A stretch of DNA of 9,335 nt, taken from Planctomycetota bacterium (GTDB lineage: Bacteria > Planctomycetota > Phycisphaerae > FEN-1346 > JAACEH01). Under the pieces are notes generated by a model, which worked only from the letters and a program-made list of their open reading frames with translations, did not search any database and had not been told where the DNA came from. The DNA lies in assembly GCA_016935955.1 (NCBI GenBank), contig JAFGPY010000173.1:1-9335 (forward strand), in the 5' to 3' direction. A program made the position numbers and the translations under genes. Positions 1 to 6,055 of the stretch are shown here, in pieces; positions within the stretch are counted from its first letter, which is position 1, and each line of letters begins with the position of its first letter.

Positions 1-75
1 GCCGCCGCCTTGGAAACCGTTACGGCCTCCGATGCGTTGGGCTGGTTTATGTCTTGTGGCTACACTCAATCGTGA
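1..75 (+). CDS. C-terminal tail of a protein, possibly an IS630-type transposase (partial)
   Basis: The first frame is open from the window edge to a TGA at 73-75 and encodes 24 residues ending DALGWFMSCGYTQS. From memory, IS630-family (DDE_3) transposases often end in an L..vt..dA..WF.hcGY pattern, and this tail fits it, including the WF-x-x-CGY core. Third codon positions are fairly GC-rich (16 of 24), as expected for coding DNA here. None of the DDE catalytic residues is inside the window, so the assignment rests on one short motif. A GNAT acetyltransferase tail is an alternative. A CTAG tetramer, the kind of site IS630 elements target, lies at 82-85 just after the stop, but I cannot identify a terminal inverted repeat. 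The gene is convergent with the cold-shock gene. Confidence 0.35.
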   Translation, partial: AAALETVTASDALGWFMSCGYTQS

Positions 76-152
76 AGTGCTCTAGCACGGAATGATGGAG
101 AGGATACAGATGACTTTTTCTTCTCCCTGGACGTCGGCGACTTCTGAAACGA

Positions 153-184
153 AGACCCCGCTCGGCCTTGGTCGAACGGGGTCT
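153..184 (-). terminator. Likely intrinsic terminator of the cold-shock gene
   Basis: AGACCCCG at 153-160 pairs perfectly with CGGGGTCT at 177-184. The stem extends inward through further pairs around a loop near 167-170. It lies about 30 nt past the cold-shock stop codon. Read on the minus strand it is followed by TCGTTTC, a weak U-rich tract. There is no T-run on the plus side, so it fits termination of the minus-strand gene better than of the plus-strand gene to the left. Confidence 0.6.
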
Positions 185-216
185 CTGGATTTGGTGGCTC
201 TCTCCCTGGCCGCCTG

Positions 217-423
217 CTACATCACTCGCGTGACGTTCTCCGCCTTGGGTCCCTTGGGTCCCTGAGTGAGTTCGAATTCGACCTCATCTCCTTCGGCTAG
301 AGTCCTGAATCCTTCGGCATTGATCCCGGAGTAGTGGACGAAGACGTCACTGCCCAACTCCGGCGACTCAATAAAACCAAACCCTTTCTGATCGTTGAAC
401 CACTTCACCTTACCGCGCGCCAT
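217..423 (-). CDS. Cold-shock domain protein, CspA family
   Basis: This is a 68-residue single cold-shock domain, the normal length for the family. Such proteins are OB-fold cytoplasmic RNA/DNA chaperones that melt mRNA secondary structure. The N-terminus [16 protein letters not shown] carries RNP1 (KGFGFI, residues 13-18) and RNP2 is VFVHY (27-31). All the aromatic nucleic-acid-stacking positions I expect are present (W8, F9, F15, F17, F28, H30). The ATG at 421-423 is preceded by GGGAGG (complement of 431-436) with 7-nt spacing. It is transcribed alone, toward the left end of the window. Its upstream region contains a promoter-like element and a terminator-like hairpin, so expression may be set in the leader, as in other csp genes with long 5' UTRs. 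The number of csp paralogs in the genome is unknown, so no paralog letter is given. Confidence 0.96.
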   Translation of the reverse strand: MARGKVKWFNDQKGFGFIESPELGSDVFVHYSGINAEGFRTLAEGDEVEFELTQGPKGPKAENVTRVM

Positions 424-445
424 ACCAAGTCCTCCCTGAATACCC

Positions 446-460
446 AGGCCCTGTGGGCCT
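446..460 (-). other. Short perfect hairpin in the csp leader
   Basis: AGGCCC at 446-451 and GGGCCT at 455-460 form a perfect 6-bp stem with a 3-nt loop. It sits between the U7 tract (461-467) and the csp Shine-Dalgarno sequence (431-436) and does not itself cover the latter. It could protect the 5' end of a processed csp mRNA or compete in leader folding. Its role is unknown. Confidence 0.4.
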
Positions 461-515
461 AAAAAAAGACCGAAACGGGAGCAAACCGCATCCGTTCGGT
501 CAGGACAGAATCCAT
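459..515 (-). CDS. Possible csp leader peptide ORF (18 residues)
   Basis: On the minus strand an ATG at 513-515 opens an 18-residue [21 protein letters not shown], ending with TAG at 459-461. The ORF runs through the whole terminator-like hairpin (468-501) and its last codons are the U7 tract. The only ribosome-binding candidate is a weak AAGAAG-like stretch upstream. An ORF this short can arise by chance. Its placement on the hairpin is the only reason to record it. Confidence 0.2.
   Translation of the reverse strand: MDSVLTERMRFAPVSVFF
461..501 (-). terminator. Intrinsic terminator / candidate attenuator in the csp leader
   Basis: Read on the minus strand, GACCGAACGG (complement of 492-501) pairs with the complement of 468-478, giving about 10 bp with one bulged base, and is followed directly by TTTTTTT (461-467). 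This is the best intrinsic terminator signal in the window, yet it lies upstream of csp and downstream of the promoter candidate at 602-629. It would either attenuate csp transcription or end a small RNA of about 130 nt. No converging or upstream minus-strand gene needs it. Confidence 0.65.
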
Positions 516-601
516 GTTGGACTTCTTGACTGCTTCACTACATCACTCTCGCTGCCACACAATTTGCGTGCGCCCCTGCACGCTGACATGCCACCAATTT
601 A

Positions 602-629
602 AGCATAGCACGGCTTTTCAACCAGTCAA
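602..629 (-). promoter_or_regulatory. Sigma-70-type promoter candidate for csp or a leader RNA
   Basis: The minus strand reads TTGACT (complement of 624-629), a 16-nt spacer, then TATGCT (complement of 602-607). A TGC precedes the -10, forming an extended -10 element. Transcription would begin near 595, leaving a csp leader of about 170 nt. Assigned by eye from consensus matches only. Confidence 0.5.
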
Positions 630-895
630 ACAGAAACACTGTCCGGACGGCCATTTGTCGGACGTCTGGCAGAACAGCGGAGGAAGTGCGCAAACGCCAT
701 TTAAGCGTATTTCATTGAATGCTATGCCATCTGGCATTACTTCAAATATCGAACTACGCCCCAGTCATGGGTAGATTATGCAGCTTGTCCTCAGAGGCTT
801 TTCTTGGCCCTCGGGACCGGTCCAGATTCCCGGAGCCCCTCTGTGTCAAATGTTGCCACAGGTCGGCAGGGCGGGCCGAAGGTGAGCGACATCAC
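630..895. other. Gene-poor intergenic stretch
   Basis: I see no convincing gene here. Open frames exist on the plus strand (for example 514-774) but their translations are rich in Cys, His, Ser and Pro, with no domain-like pattern and no ribosome-binding site. The stretch is less GC-rich than the flanking genes. It contains small dyads such as GTCCGGAC (641-648), ATGCC/GGCAT (724-737) and GGACCGGTCC (814-823), none with a T-run. No tRNA-like T-loop was found. Confidence 0.5.
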
Positions 896-923
896 TTGCC
901 GTTGCGCGATCAGGGGCTACAAT
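896..923 (+). promoter_or_regulatory. Promoter candidate for the URO-D family gene
   Basis: TTGCCG (896-901), a 16-nt spacer and TACAAT (918-923) resemble a sigma-70 promoter, with a strong -10 and a moderate -35. The start would be near 930, about 50 nt before the GTG at 982. Confidence 0.45.
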
Positions 924-981
924 GACGCAACTGTTGTCGTGATTCAGGCCGACCATTCTGCACATTCAGGGAGTCCTCTTC

Positions 982-2130
982 GTGAACAGCCGTCAACGCG
1001 TTATTGCCGCCCTCAGGCACGAACCGGTGGACCGTATTCCTTACGGCGAGTTCGCCGTCGACTACGACACAGTGGCCGCCACGCTCGGCCGCGAGACATT
1101 CTTGCGCAACAAGGCCGGATCGACGATCGCCTTGTGGGAAGGTCGCCGTGACGAAGTGGCCCAGAGTTGGCGAGAGGACTTCATCGAGTTCTATCGCAAG
1201 ATGGACTGCTTCGACATTCTGAACGTTGCGGCCATAGCCGGTGGGCTGCTGCCTCCAAAGAATTACGAGCCCGACCCGCCGCGCAAAATCGCCGACGACA
1301 CCTGGCAGGACCGCCACGGTCGCGTTTACAAGTTCTCCCCGACCACCAACGACATCACCTGTGTGGACGACCCTGTGGCCCGCAACGCAGTGTTCACGAC
1401 GGCGCAGTTCGACGACGCACTTCTGCCCGCGGAGCCGGACCCGAGCGTCTACGAGGTGGTCGACGCCCTGATCGCCGAGTTCCGCAGCGAGCGGTTCCTG
1501 TGCGGCCACAGCGGCGGCGAAGCCGGGTGGACGCTCGTCGGCGGCATGGAGCGCGGGCTGATGATGTTCATCGACCAGCCCGACGTGGTCAAGGCGGCCA
1601 TCCGCAAGAGCACGCGCGACGGCAATGCCGCGGACGCCTGGGCCATTCGCGACGGGCAGGACGGTGTCGTCTGGGGCGCCGACTTCGCCTACAAGGCCGG
1701 CCCGATGATCTCGCCGGCGATGTGGCACGAGTTCTGTTTCCCCGCCTATAAGCAGCGCTCGGACCATGTGCACGCCTGTGGCCAGTTCATCCTGAAGCAC
1801 GCCTGTGGCAATAACCTGCCACTCATAGACGATTTCGTGGCGGCCGGCTTCGACTGTTACCAGAGTCTGCAGGCCACGGCTGGTGTGCATCTGGACCAGC
1901 TCAAGGCCAGTCATGGCGACAAGCTTTGCCTCTGGGGCGGCATGCCGCTGGAGGTGCTCCAGAGCGGCACGATCGACGATGTGCGGCTGGCGGTCCGCAA
2001 AGCAGTCCGCGTCGGATCACCGGGCAGCGGTTTCATCTTCGGTACCAGCCACAGCGTGGCGGTCGGCACGCCGTACGACAACTTCATGGCCATGATCGAC
2101 GAGTTCCTGAAGGTCCGCGACCGCGTCTGA
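982..2130 (+). CDS. URO-D superfamily protein (methyltransferase-like, not HemE)
   Basis: A 382-residue protein with the URO-D/MtaA TIM-barrel layout. It opens with the family pattern R-V-I-A-A-L-R-H-E-P-V-D-R-I-P (residues 5-19). An HACGNN segment (H273, C275) matches the His-x-Cys zinc site of cobamide-dependent methyltransferases such as MtaA and MtbA. A C-terminal GFIFGTSHS...TPYDN block corresponds to the conserved end of the barrel. The PVWxMRQAGR signature expected near the N-terminus of genuine HemE is absent, so uroporphyrinogen decarboxylation is unlikely. Members of this wider group transfer methyl groups between corrinoid proteins and small acceptors, or demethylate substrates, but the substrate here cannot be read. 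Where MtaA has its third zinc Cys, this protein seems to have T/S/H (355-357); C292 and C316 are other candidate ligands. The GTG start has AGGGAG at 968-973 with 8-nt spacing. No corrinoid protein gene is adjacent. Confidence 0.85.
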   Translation: MNSRQRVIAALRHEPVDRIPYGEFAVDYDTVAATLGRETFLRNKAGSTIALWEGRRDEVAQSWREDFIEFYRKMDCFDILNVAAIAGGLLPPKNYEPDPPRKIADDTWQDRHGRVYKFSPTTNDITCVDDPVARNAVFTTAQFDDALLPAEPDPSVYEVVDALIAEFRSERFLCGHSGGEAGWTLVGGMERGLMMFIDQPDVVKAAIRKSTRDGNAADAWAIRDGQDGVVWGADFAYKAGPMISPAMWHEFCFPAYKQRSDHVHACGQFILKHACGNNLPLIDDFVAAGFDCYQSLQATAGVHLDQLKASHGDKLCLWGGMPLEVLQSGTIDDVRLAVRKAVRVGSPGSGFIFGTSHSVAVGTPYDNFMAMIDEFLKVRDRV

Positions 2131-2144
2131 CGATCATAATCCGG

Positions 2145-2173
2145 TTGCGGCAAGCCACTCGCCGGACTATACT
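2145..2173 (+). promoter_or_regulatory. Promoter candidate for the hydrolase/membrane-protein cluster
   Basis: TTGCGG (2145-2150), an exact 17-nt spacer and TATACT (2168-2173). It sits just after the URO-D family stop codon and suggests the downstream four-gene cluster has its own promoter. Transcription would start near 2180, about 90 nt before the first start codon. Confidence 0.55.
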
Positions 2174-2194
2174 GCCCGGCACCTTCCGCCTGCG

Positions 2195-2216
2195 CCCCGA
2201 GCGGCGGCTGGCGGGG
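2195..2216 (+). other. GC-rich hairpin in the cluster leader
   Basis: CCCCG (2195-2199) pairs with CGGGG (2212-2216), with an inner AGC/GCT pairing (2200-2202 with 2207-2209). There is no T-run, so it is not an intrinsic terminator. In such GC-rich DNA it may be incidental; it would lie in the 5' leader of the downstream mRNA. Confidence 0.25.
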
Positions 2217-2272
2217 TCCCGCGCCGGGCGGCGTGTTGCTCCGCGGCGCGACATCGGTTGAGGTGTCTTCCA

Positions 2273-3136
2273 TTGAACGCGATTCGACGGTTCTTGACGC
2301 TGGCGTTCTGTTTGGGGCTGATGCTCTGCGCCGGTTGCAGCAAACCGGTCGACTACCTGAGCCCCGAACGCCTGGACAAGGGCCTGGTCGTGAGCCTCGA
2401 CGGTGTGGGTGGCTACAACTGGGGCCCGCGATGGCTCCGTAGCGGCCTGGACGAGGGCGGTGTCCCCGGCGCCATCTACATCTTCAGCTGGGGGCACGGG
2501 CCGGCCGGCATGTTCGTCGCCGATCTCTGGGACCACGAAGGCAACATGAAACGCGCCGCCGAGATGGTCAACCTGGTGCGGAACTATCGCAAGTTCTATC
2601 CCGGACGTCCGGTCAATCTCGTCGGCCACAGCGGTGGCGGGGGCATGGTTGTCTTCGCCCTGGAGCAGATGCCCGAGGGCTTCCAGGTCGACAACGCGTT
2701 CCTGTTGGCTCCGGCTCTGTCGCCGGACTACAATCTGGCGGCTGCGCTGCGCCACGTGCGGCAGCGGTGCTACGTCACGCACTCGCCGGGCGACGTGCCG
2801 CTGATGGGGCTCGGCACCTCGGTCTTCACGACCATGGACGGCAAGCACACGGTCGGCGCGGGCCTGATTGGTTTCAAGGTGCCGCAGGGCCTGTCCGACG
2901 AGGATCGAGCCCAGTATGTCAAGATCCGCCAAGCGGCCTGGGGTGGCGAGTTCCTGAAGAAGGGGCACCTCGGCGGGCACATGGGGTGGTCAACGTCGAG
3001 TTTCGCCCGCGAGTTCCTGGCGCCGATCATGCTGACCGGCCAGTCGCACGAGGCCTTTCAGCCCATCGTGCCGGCCGAGACCAGGAACGACGAGCCGCAG
3101 GCGACGCAGGCCGACGGCGACGAGAAGAAAGGGTGA
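2273..3136 (+). CDS. Alpha/beta-hydrolase-fold lipoprotein, first of a tandem pair
   Basis: A 287-residue protein starting with TTG at 2273, supported by GAGGTG at 2260-2265 with 7-nt spacing; an upstream TTG at 2258 has no such site. The N-terminus MNAIRRFLTLAFCLGLMLCAGC is a lipoprotein signal peptide with a slightly non-standard lipobox (CAG before Cys22). The mature protein has the nucleophile elbow GHSGG (S120) after the strand VNLV, an aspartate in a suitable later position (D174, in THSPGDVP) and a GHLGGHMGW segment with H232 and H236. Together these give a plausible Ser-Asp-His triad. The C-terminus is hydrophilic and probably disordered. It aligns along its whole length with the next gene. 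Expected location: cell envelope, membrane-anchored. Substrate unknown; esterase or lipase-like activity is an inference from fold only. First gene of a tightly packed cluster. Confidence 0.85.
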   Translation: MNAIRRFLTLAFCLGLMLCAGCSKPVDYLSPERLDKGLVVSLDGVGGYNWGPRWLRSGLDEGGVPGAIYIFSWGHGPAGMFVADLWDHEGNMKRAAEMVNLVRNYRKFYPGRPVNLVGHSGGGGMVVFALEQMPEGFQVDNAFLLAPALSPDYNLAAALRHVRQRCYVTHSPGDVPLMGLGTSVFTTMDGKHTVGAGLIGFKVPQGLSDEDRAQYVKIRQAAWGGEFLKKGHLGGHMGWSTSSFAREFLAPIMLTGQSHEAFQPIVPAETRNDEPQATQADGDEKKG

Positions 3137-3140
3137 GGCT

Positions 3141-3986
3141 ATGACGATTCGCACCACCGCAATAATCGTCGCGTTGCTGGCGTGCGTGGCGGCTACGGGC
3201 TGCGCGGAGCCGAGCTACACGGCCGCCGAGCGATACAGCAACGGGTTAGTCCTGGTCTTCCACGGAGCGGGCGGCATCACGACGGCTCCGGCCCAGATTC
3301 GTCGCGGCCTGGGCGAGGGCGACGTGGACCATGCCATCGAACTGGTTGATTGGTCGGCCGGGCACAACGTGCTTGAGGATCAGACCAACGTCAACCGCAA
3401 TCGCGAAATCGCGCGGCAGTCCAGCGAACGGATCACCCGGTACGTCGCCGAACATCCCGGCAAGCCAGTTCACTTGGTGGGCATCAGCGCCGGGACGGGT
3501 ATCGCCGTGTTCGCCGTCGAGCAGTTGCCCAGCGGCGTCCAGGCCGATGGTCTGGTGCTGATGGCATCGAGTCTGACGAGCGACTACGACCTGACGCGGG
3601 CCATGGGCAAACTGCGCAACGAGATCACCAACTTCTCGAGCGTAGCCGACGTAGGCATTCTGGGCGTGGGCGTAGGTCTGGCCGGAACGGTAGATCGCGG
3701 CTCGGGGCTGGCTGCGGGTCTCTACGGTTTCAGTGTACCCAAGGATGCTTCGTCGCAGGTGCGGGCTCAGTACAAGGAGAAACTCGTCGAGGTGCCTTGG
3801 AATCCCGGCTACGTCGTCTTCGGCCACGTCGGGGACCATCTCGGCGCGGCCAACCCGGCGTTCGTCAAACGATTCGTCGCACCGATCATGCTCGATGCGT
3901 CGCGCCGTCGCGCCGCCGAGAACGCACCTGAGCCGAGCCCAACCGCAACGCAGGGCAAGCAGCAAGGAGAATCGTCGGGCCAATGA
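3141..3986 (+). CDS. Alpha/beta-hydrolase-fold lipoprotein, second of a tandem pair
   Basis: A 281-residue paralog of the preceding gene, separated by 4 nt. The N-terminus has a clear signal peptide (TAIIVALLACVAATGC) with lipobox ATG-C at Cys21. GLVLVFHGAGG (from about residue 35) matches GLVVSLDGVGG of the neighbour. The nucleophile elbow is GISAG (S116) where the neighbour has GHSGG. D170 (SSVADVG) and H229/H233 (GHVGDHLGA) occupy the same relative places as the neighbour's D174 and H232/H236, so the triad looks intact in both. The blocks EQLPSGVQAD, SDYDL, GLYGFSVP and FVAPIML are shared in recognisable form. The tail is hydrophilic. The ATG follows AAAGGG and GAGG sequences embedded in the end of the upstream gene, suggesting translational coupling. 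Its stop overlaps the next start as ATGA (3983-3986). Substrate unknown. Confidence 0.85.
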   Translation: MTIRTTAIIVALLACVAATGCAEPSYTAAERYSNGLVLVFHGAGGITTAPAQIRRGLGEGDVDHAIELVDWSAGHNVLEDQTNVNRNREIARQSSERITRYVAEHPGKPVHLVGISAGTGIAVFAVEQLPSGVQADGLVLMASSLTSDYDLTRAMGKLRNEITNFSSVADVGILGVGVGLAGTVDRGSGLAAGLYGFSVPKDASSQVRAQYKEKLVEVPWNPGYVVFGHVGDHLGAANPAFVKRFVAPIMLDASRRRAAENAPEPSPTATQGKQQGESSGQ

Positions 3987-4393
3987 GCCAGAGAGTCACA
4001 CACCGCAAGTCGTGGGTCGTCGCCGTGCTGCTGGCCATGCTGCTGCCGGGTCTCGGCCACTGGTACCTTGAGCGTCGGGCCAAAGCCACGGTATTCTTCA
4101 TCTGCATCGTCGGCCTGTTCCTCGTCGGCTGGGGGCTGGGGCAGTGGCGGATCGTGCGACAGGGCGACCTGTTGTTCTTCGCACAGGTCCTCATCGGCGC
4201 TCTGGCTTTCCTGGGCGACTTTGTCAGCAAGAAGGTCATCAGCGAGGCAGGTGCTCCGGACTATGTCCGCGTGGCCTTCGAGATGGGCGTCCTCTATACG
4301 CTCGTCGCCGGATTCCTGAACCTGCTCGTGGTTCTCGACGCCTACATGGTCGCCAACAACATCGAGCGACCGACAATGCGGAAGGAGGACTAG
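3983..4393 (+). CDS. Four-helix membrane protein, DUF6677/TM2-like
   Basis: A 136-residue integral membrane protein with about four hydrophobic segments (near residues 11-28, 35-52, 62-80 and 98-122). The first ends in a PGLGHWYLERRAKA turn, which resembles the conserved PGLGxxYxGr turn of TM2-type and DUF6677-type small membrane proteins. The last contains GFLNLLVVLDAY, which also recalls the DUF6677 group from planctomycetes; I assign this from memory of the pattern, not from a search. No catalytic residues are evident. The start overlaps the preceding stop by 4 nt, with AAGGAG about 12 nt upstream, so translation is probably coupled. Co-transcription with two envelope lipoproteins suggests a membrane-associated role, but the function is unknown. 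Confidence 0.8.
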   Translation: MSQRVTHRKSWVVAVLLAMLLPGLGHWYLERRAKATVFFICIVGLFLVGWGLGQWRIVRQGDLLFFAQVLIGALAFLGDFVSKKVISEAGAPDYVRVAFEMGVLYTLVAGFLNLLVVLDAYMVANNIERPTMRKED

Positions 4394-4398
4394 GGGTG

Positions 4399-4605
4399 AT
4401 GGAACTACTGACCAAACTCTTCGCCGCATCGAACCCGTTGTGGTACTACTACCCTCTGGCCATCGTCGTGGGCATCGTCTACAAGACCACCCAGTACGAC
4501 GACCCGAAAGCCATCGCCAAGGGAGTGCTGCACTTCTTCCTCAGCGTCACCGCCTTCATGCTCATTCTGGCCGTCGTCCTCTACGGTCTCAGCGAATGGA
4601 TATGA
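4399..4605 (+). CDS. Small two-helix membrane protein
   Basis: A 68-residue protein with two hydrophobic segments (about residues 12-28, PLWYYYPLAIVVGIVY, and 43-64, GVLHFFLSVTAFMLILAVVL), joined by a short polar loop containing DDPKAIAK. AAGGAGGA at 4382-4389 lies 9 nt before the ATG; a GTG at 4396 would add one residue and is an alternative start. The gene begins 5 nt after the stop of the four-helix membrane protein, so it probably forms part of the same operon and may partner that protein. An in-frame extension upstream to 4144 is open, but it overlaps the preceding gene and reads as low-complexity Arg-rich sequence, so it is rejected. I do not recognise the family. Confidence 0.75.
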   Translation: MELLTKLFAASNPLWYYYPLAIVVGIVYKTTQYDDPKAIAKGVLHFFLSVTAFMLILAVVLYGLSEWI

Positions 4606-4628
4606 TGCCGCCTGTGTGATCGATGCGC

Positions 4629-4660
4629 ACAAGAAGACGGCGACACCCGGAAGGACGCCG
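4629..4660 (-). terminator. Weak terminator candidate after serS
   Basis: On the minus strand CGGCG (complement of 4656-4660) can pair with CGCCG (complement of 4638-4642), followed by TCTTCTTGTG. The stem is only 5 bp and the U-rich tract is interrupted, so this is a weak candidate in the 88-nt convergent gap. No better terminator is visible for either converging gene. Confidence 0.25.
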
Positions 4661-4693
4661 CCGCCTGTTGCTGGTTGCTCCACGTTGTCGTCG

Positions 4694-5965
4694 CTATTGG
4701 CCGATGAACTCCGTGCCTCCCATGTAGGGCCGCAACACCTCGGGCACGCATATGCGACCGTCGGCCTGCTGGAAGTTCTCGACAACAGCGATGAAGATTC
4801 GCGGCAGGGCCAGACCGCTGCCGTTCAGCGTATGGACGAAGCGGACCTTGCCGTTGCCGTCGCGGTAACGGATGTTGGCCCGCCGGGCCTGGAAGTCGCC
4901 GAAGTTCGAGCAACTGGAAACCTCCAGCCAGCGGTCGCACCCTGCGGCGTAGACCTCCAGGTCGTAGCACTTGCCGGCCGAGAAGCCCATATCACCCGCA
5001 CAGAGCAGCACGCGGCGGAACGGCAGGCCCAGCCGCTCGATCAGGTCCTCGGCGTTGCGAGTCAGTTTCTCGTGTTCGTCGGGACTCGTCTCCGGTGTCG
5101 TGAACTTGACCATCTCGATCTTGTCGAACTGGTGCACGCGGATCATGCCGCGCGTGTCACGGCCGGCGGCTCCCGCCTCGCGGCGGAAGCACGGTGTGTA
5201 CGCTGTCCGCAGCATCGGCAGGTCGGTCTCGGCCAGAATCTCGTCCTGGTAGAGGTTCGTCACCGGGACTTCGGCCGTCGGAATCAGGTACAGGTCGTCG
5301 TCGCGCAAACGGTAAAGCTCTTCCTCGAACTTCGGCAACTGGCCGGTCCCGGTCATGGTCTTGGGATTGACCAGTGACGGCGGCCAGACTTCGGTGTAAC
5401 CGTTCTGGCCCGTCTGCACGTCGAGCATCCACGTCATCAGCGCTCGCACGAGCCGCGCGCCCTGACCGACGAACAGCGGGAAGCCGCTGCCGGCGATCTT
5501 GGCCGCCCGGGCCATGTCCAGGATGCCGAGCTTCTCGCAGACATCCCAGTGCGGCAGGGGCTGGAAGTCGAACTGCGGCGTCTTGCCGACCGTCTTAACG
5601 ATCTGGTTGTCGTTGGCGTCCGTCCCGTCGGGCACGTCGTCGGCCGGCACGTTCGGCAACATCAGCAGCGCCAGTCGCAGCGCCTCGTCGAGGTCACGCA
5701 ACCCGGATTCGATTTCCTTGATCCGTTCACCAATGGCCTTGCTCTCGGCCATCTGTTGGGTGGCGTCGCCGCCGGAAGCCTTCAGTTGTCCCACTTCTTT
5801 CGAGACGACGTTGCGCCGACTGCGCAGCTCGTCGCCTTCGGTGATCAGCGCTCGCCGATCTTCGTCCAGTTTGCGGATGGCGTCGAGGTTGTAACCACCG
5901 CCCCGGCGTTTCAGGCCTGCCGCCACACGATCCGGTTCGTTGCGGATCACGTTGAGGTCCAACAT
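4694..5965 (-). CDS. serS: Seryl-tRNA synthetase
   Basis: A 423-residue protein, the usual length for bacterial SerRS. The enzyme charges tRNA-Ser (and tRNA-Sec where present) with serine, using ATP, in the cytoplasm as a homodimer. Residues 1 to about 105 form the charged helical coiled-coil arm that binds the long variable arm of tRNA-Ser; it starts MLDLNVIRNEPDRV as in homologs. The class II catalytic core shows the serine-binding TAE element (230-232), motif 2 FRRE (260-263) followed by GMIRVHQFDKIE, the segment SNFGDFQARR (353-362), and motif 3 LNGSGLALPR (380-389). The ATG at 5963-5965 has AAGGGA (complement of 5974-5979) with 8-nt spacing. It follows a small membrane protein gene by 90 nt and may be co-transcribed with it. 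No T-box-like leader is visible in the short gap. Confidence 0.98.
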   Translation of the reverse strand: MLDLNVIRNEPDRVAAGLKRRGGGYNLDAIRKLDEDRRALITEGDELRSRRNVVSKEVGQLKASGGDATQQMAESKAIGERIKEIESGLRDLDEALRLALLMLPNVPADDVPDGTDANDNQIVKTVGKTPQFDFQPLPHWDVCEKLGILDMARAAKIAGSGFPLFVGQGARLVRALMTWMLDVQTGQNGYTEVWPPSLVNPKTMTGTGQLPKFEEELYRLRDDDLYLIPTAEVPVTNLYQDEILAETDLPMLRTAYTPCFRREAGAAGRDTRGMIRVHQFDKIEMVKFTTPETSPDEHEKLTRNAEDLIERLGLPFRRVLLCAGDMGFSAGKCYDLEVYAAGCDRWLEVSSCSNFGDFQARRANIRYRDGNGKVRFVHTLNGSGLALPRIFIAVVENFQQADGRICVPEVLRPYMGGTEFIGQ

Positions 5966-6055
5966 GGCAATGTTCCCTTAATGACAGTCCGGGTTTCGTT
6001 GTCGCGATCGTTGCCGCACACCATGGCGGCGCGACGCGATGCGAAAGCCCAATCA

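Noticed and set aside
1..69. Glycine-rich minus-strand reading (RIGGRNGFQGGG) suggesting an RNA-binding protein
   Set aside because: It would need a TTG start without a Shine-Dalgarno sequence. The glycines arise from a GCC repeat, and the plus-strand frame fits better.
514..774. 86-codon plus-strand ORF in the intergenic stretch
   Set aside because: No ribosome-binding site, unusual Cys/His/Pro-rich composition, and it overlaps the better-supported csp leader elements on the other strand.
910..1914. 334-codon open frame on the minus strand opposite the URO-D family gene
   Set aside because: It is a GC-driven shadow: the translation is His/Val/Arg-rich with no domain pattern, and the plus strand carries clear family motifs throughout.
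2084..2980. 298-codon open frame on the minus strand opposite the first hydrolase lipoprotein
   Set aside because: It spans an intergenic promoter region and two unrelated genes, has an Arg-rich low-information translation and no convincing family motif.
3246..3983. 245-codon open frame on the minus strand opposite the second hydrolase lipoprotein
   Set aside because: Shadow of a gene with signal peptide, lipobox and triad; the antisense product has no recognisable fold.
4616..5377. 253-codon plus-strand frame opposite serS
   Set aside because: serS motifs are complete on the other strand and this frame shows only shadow composition.
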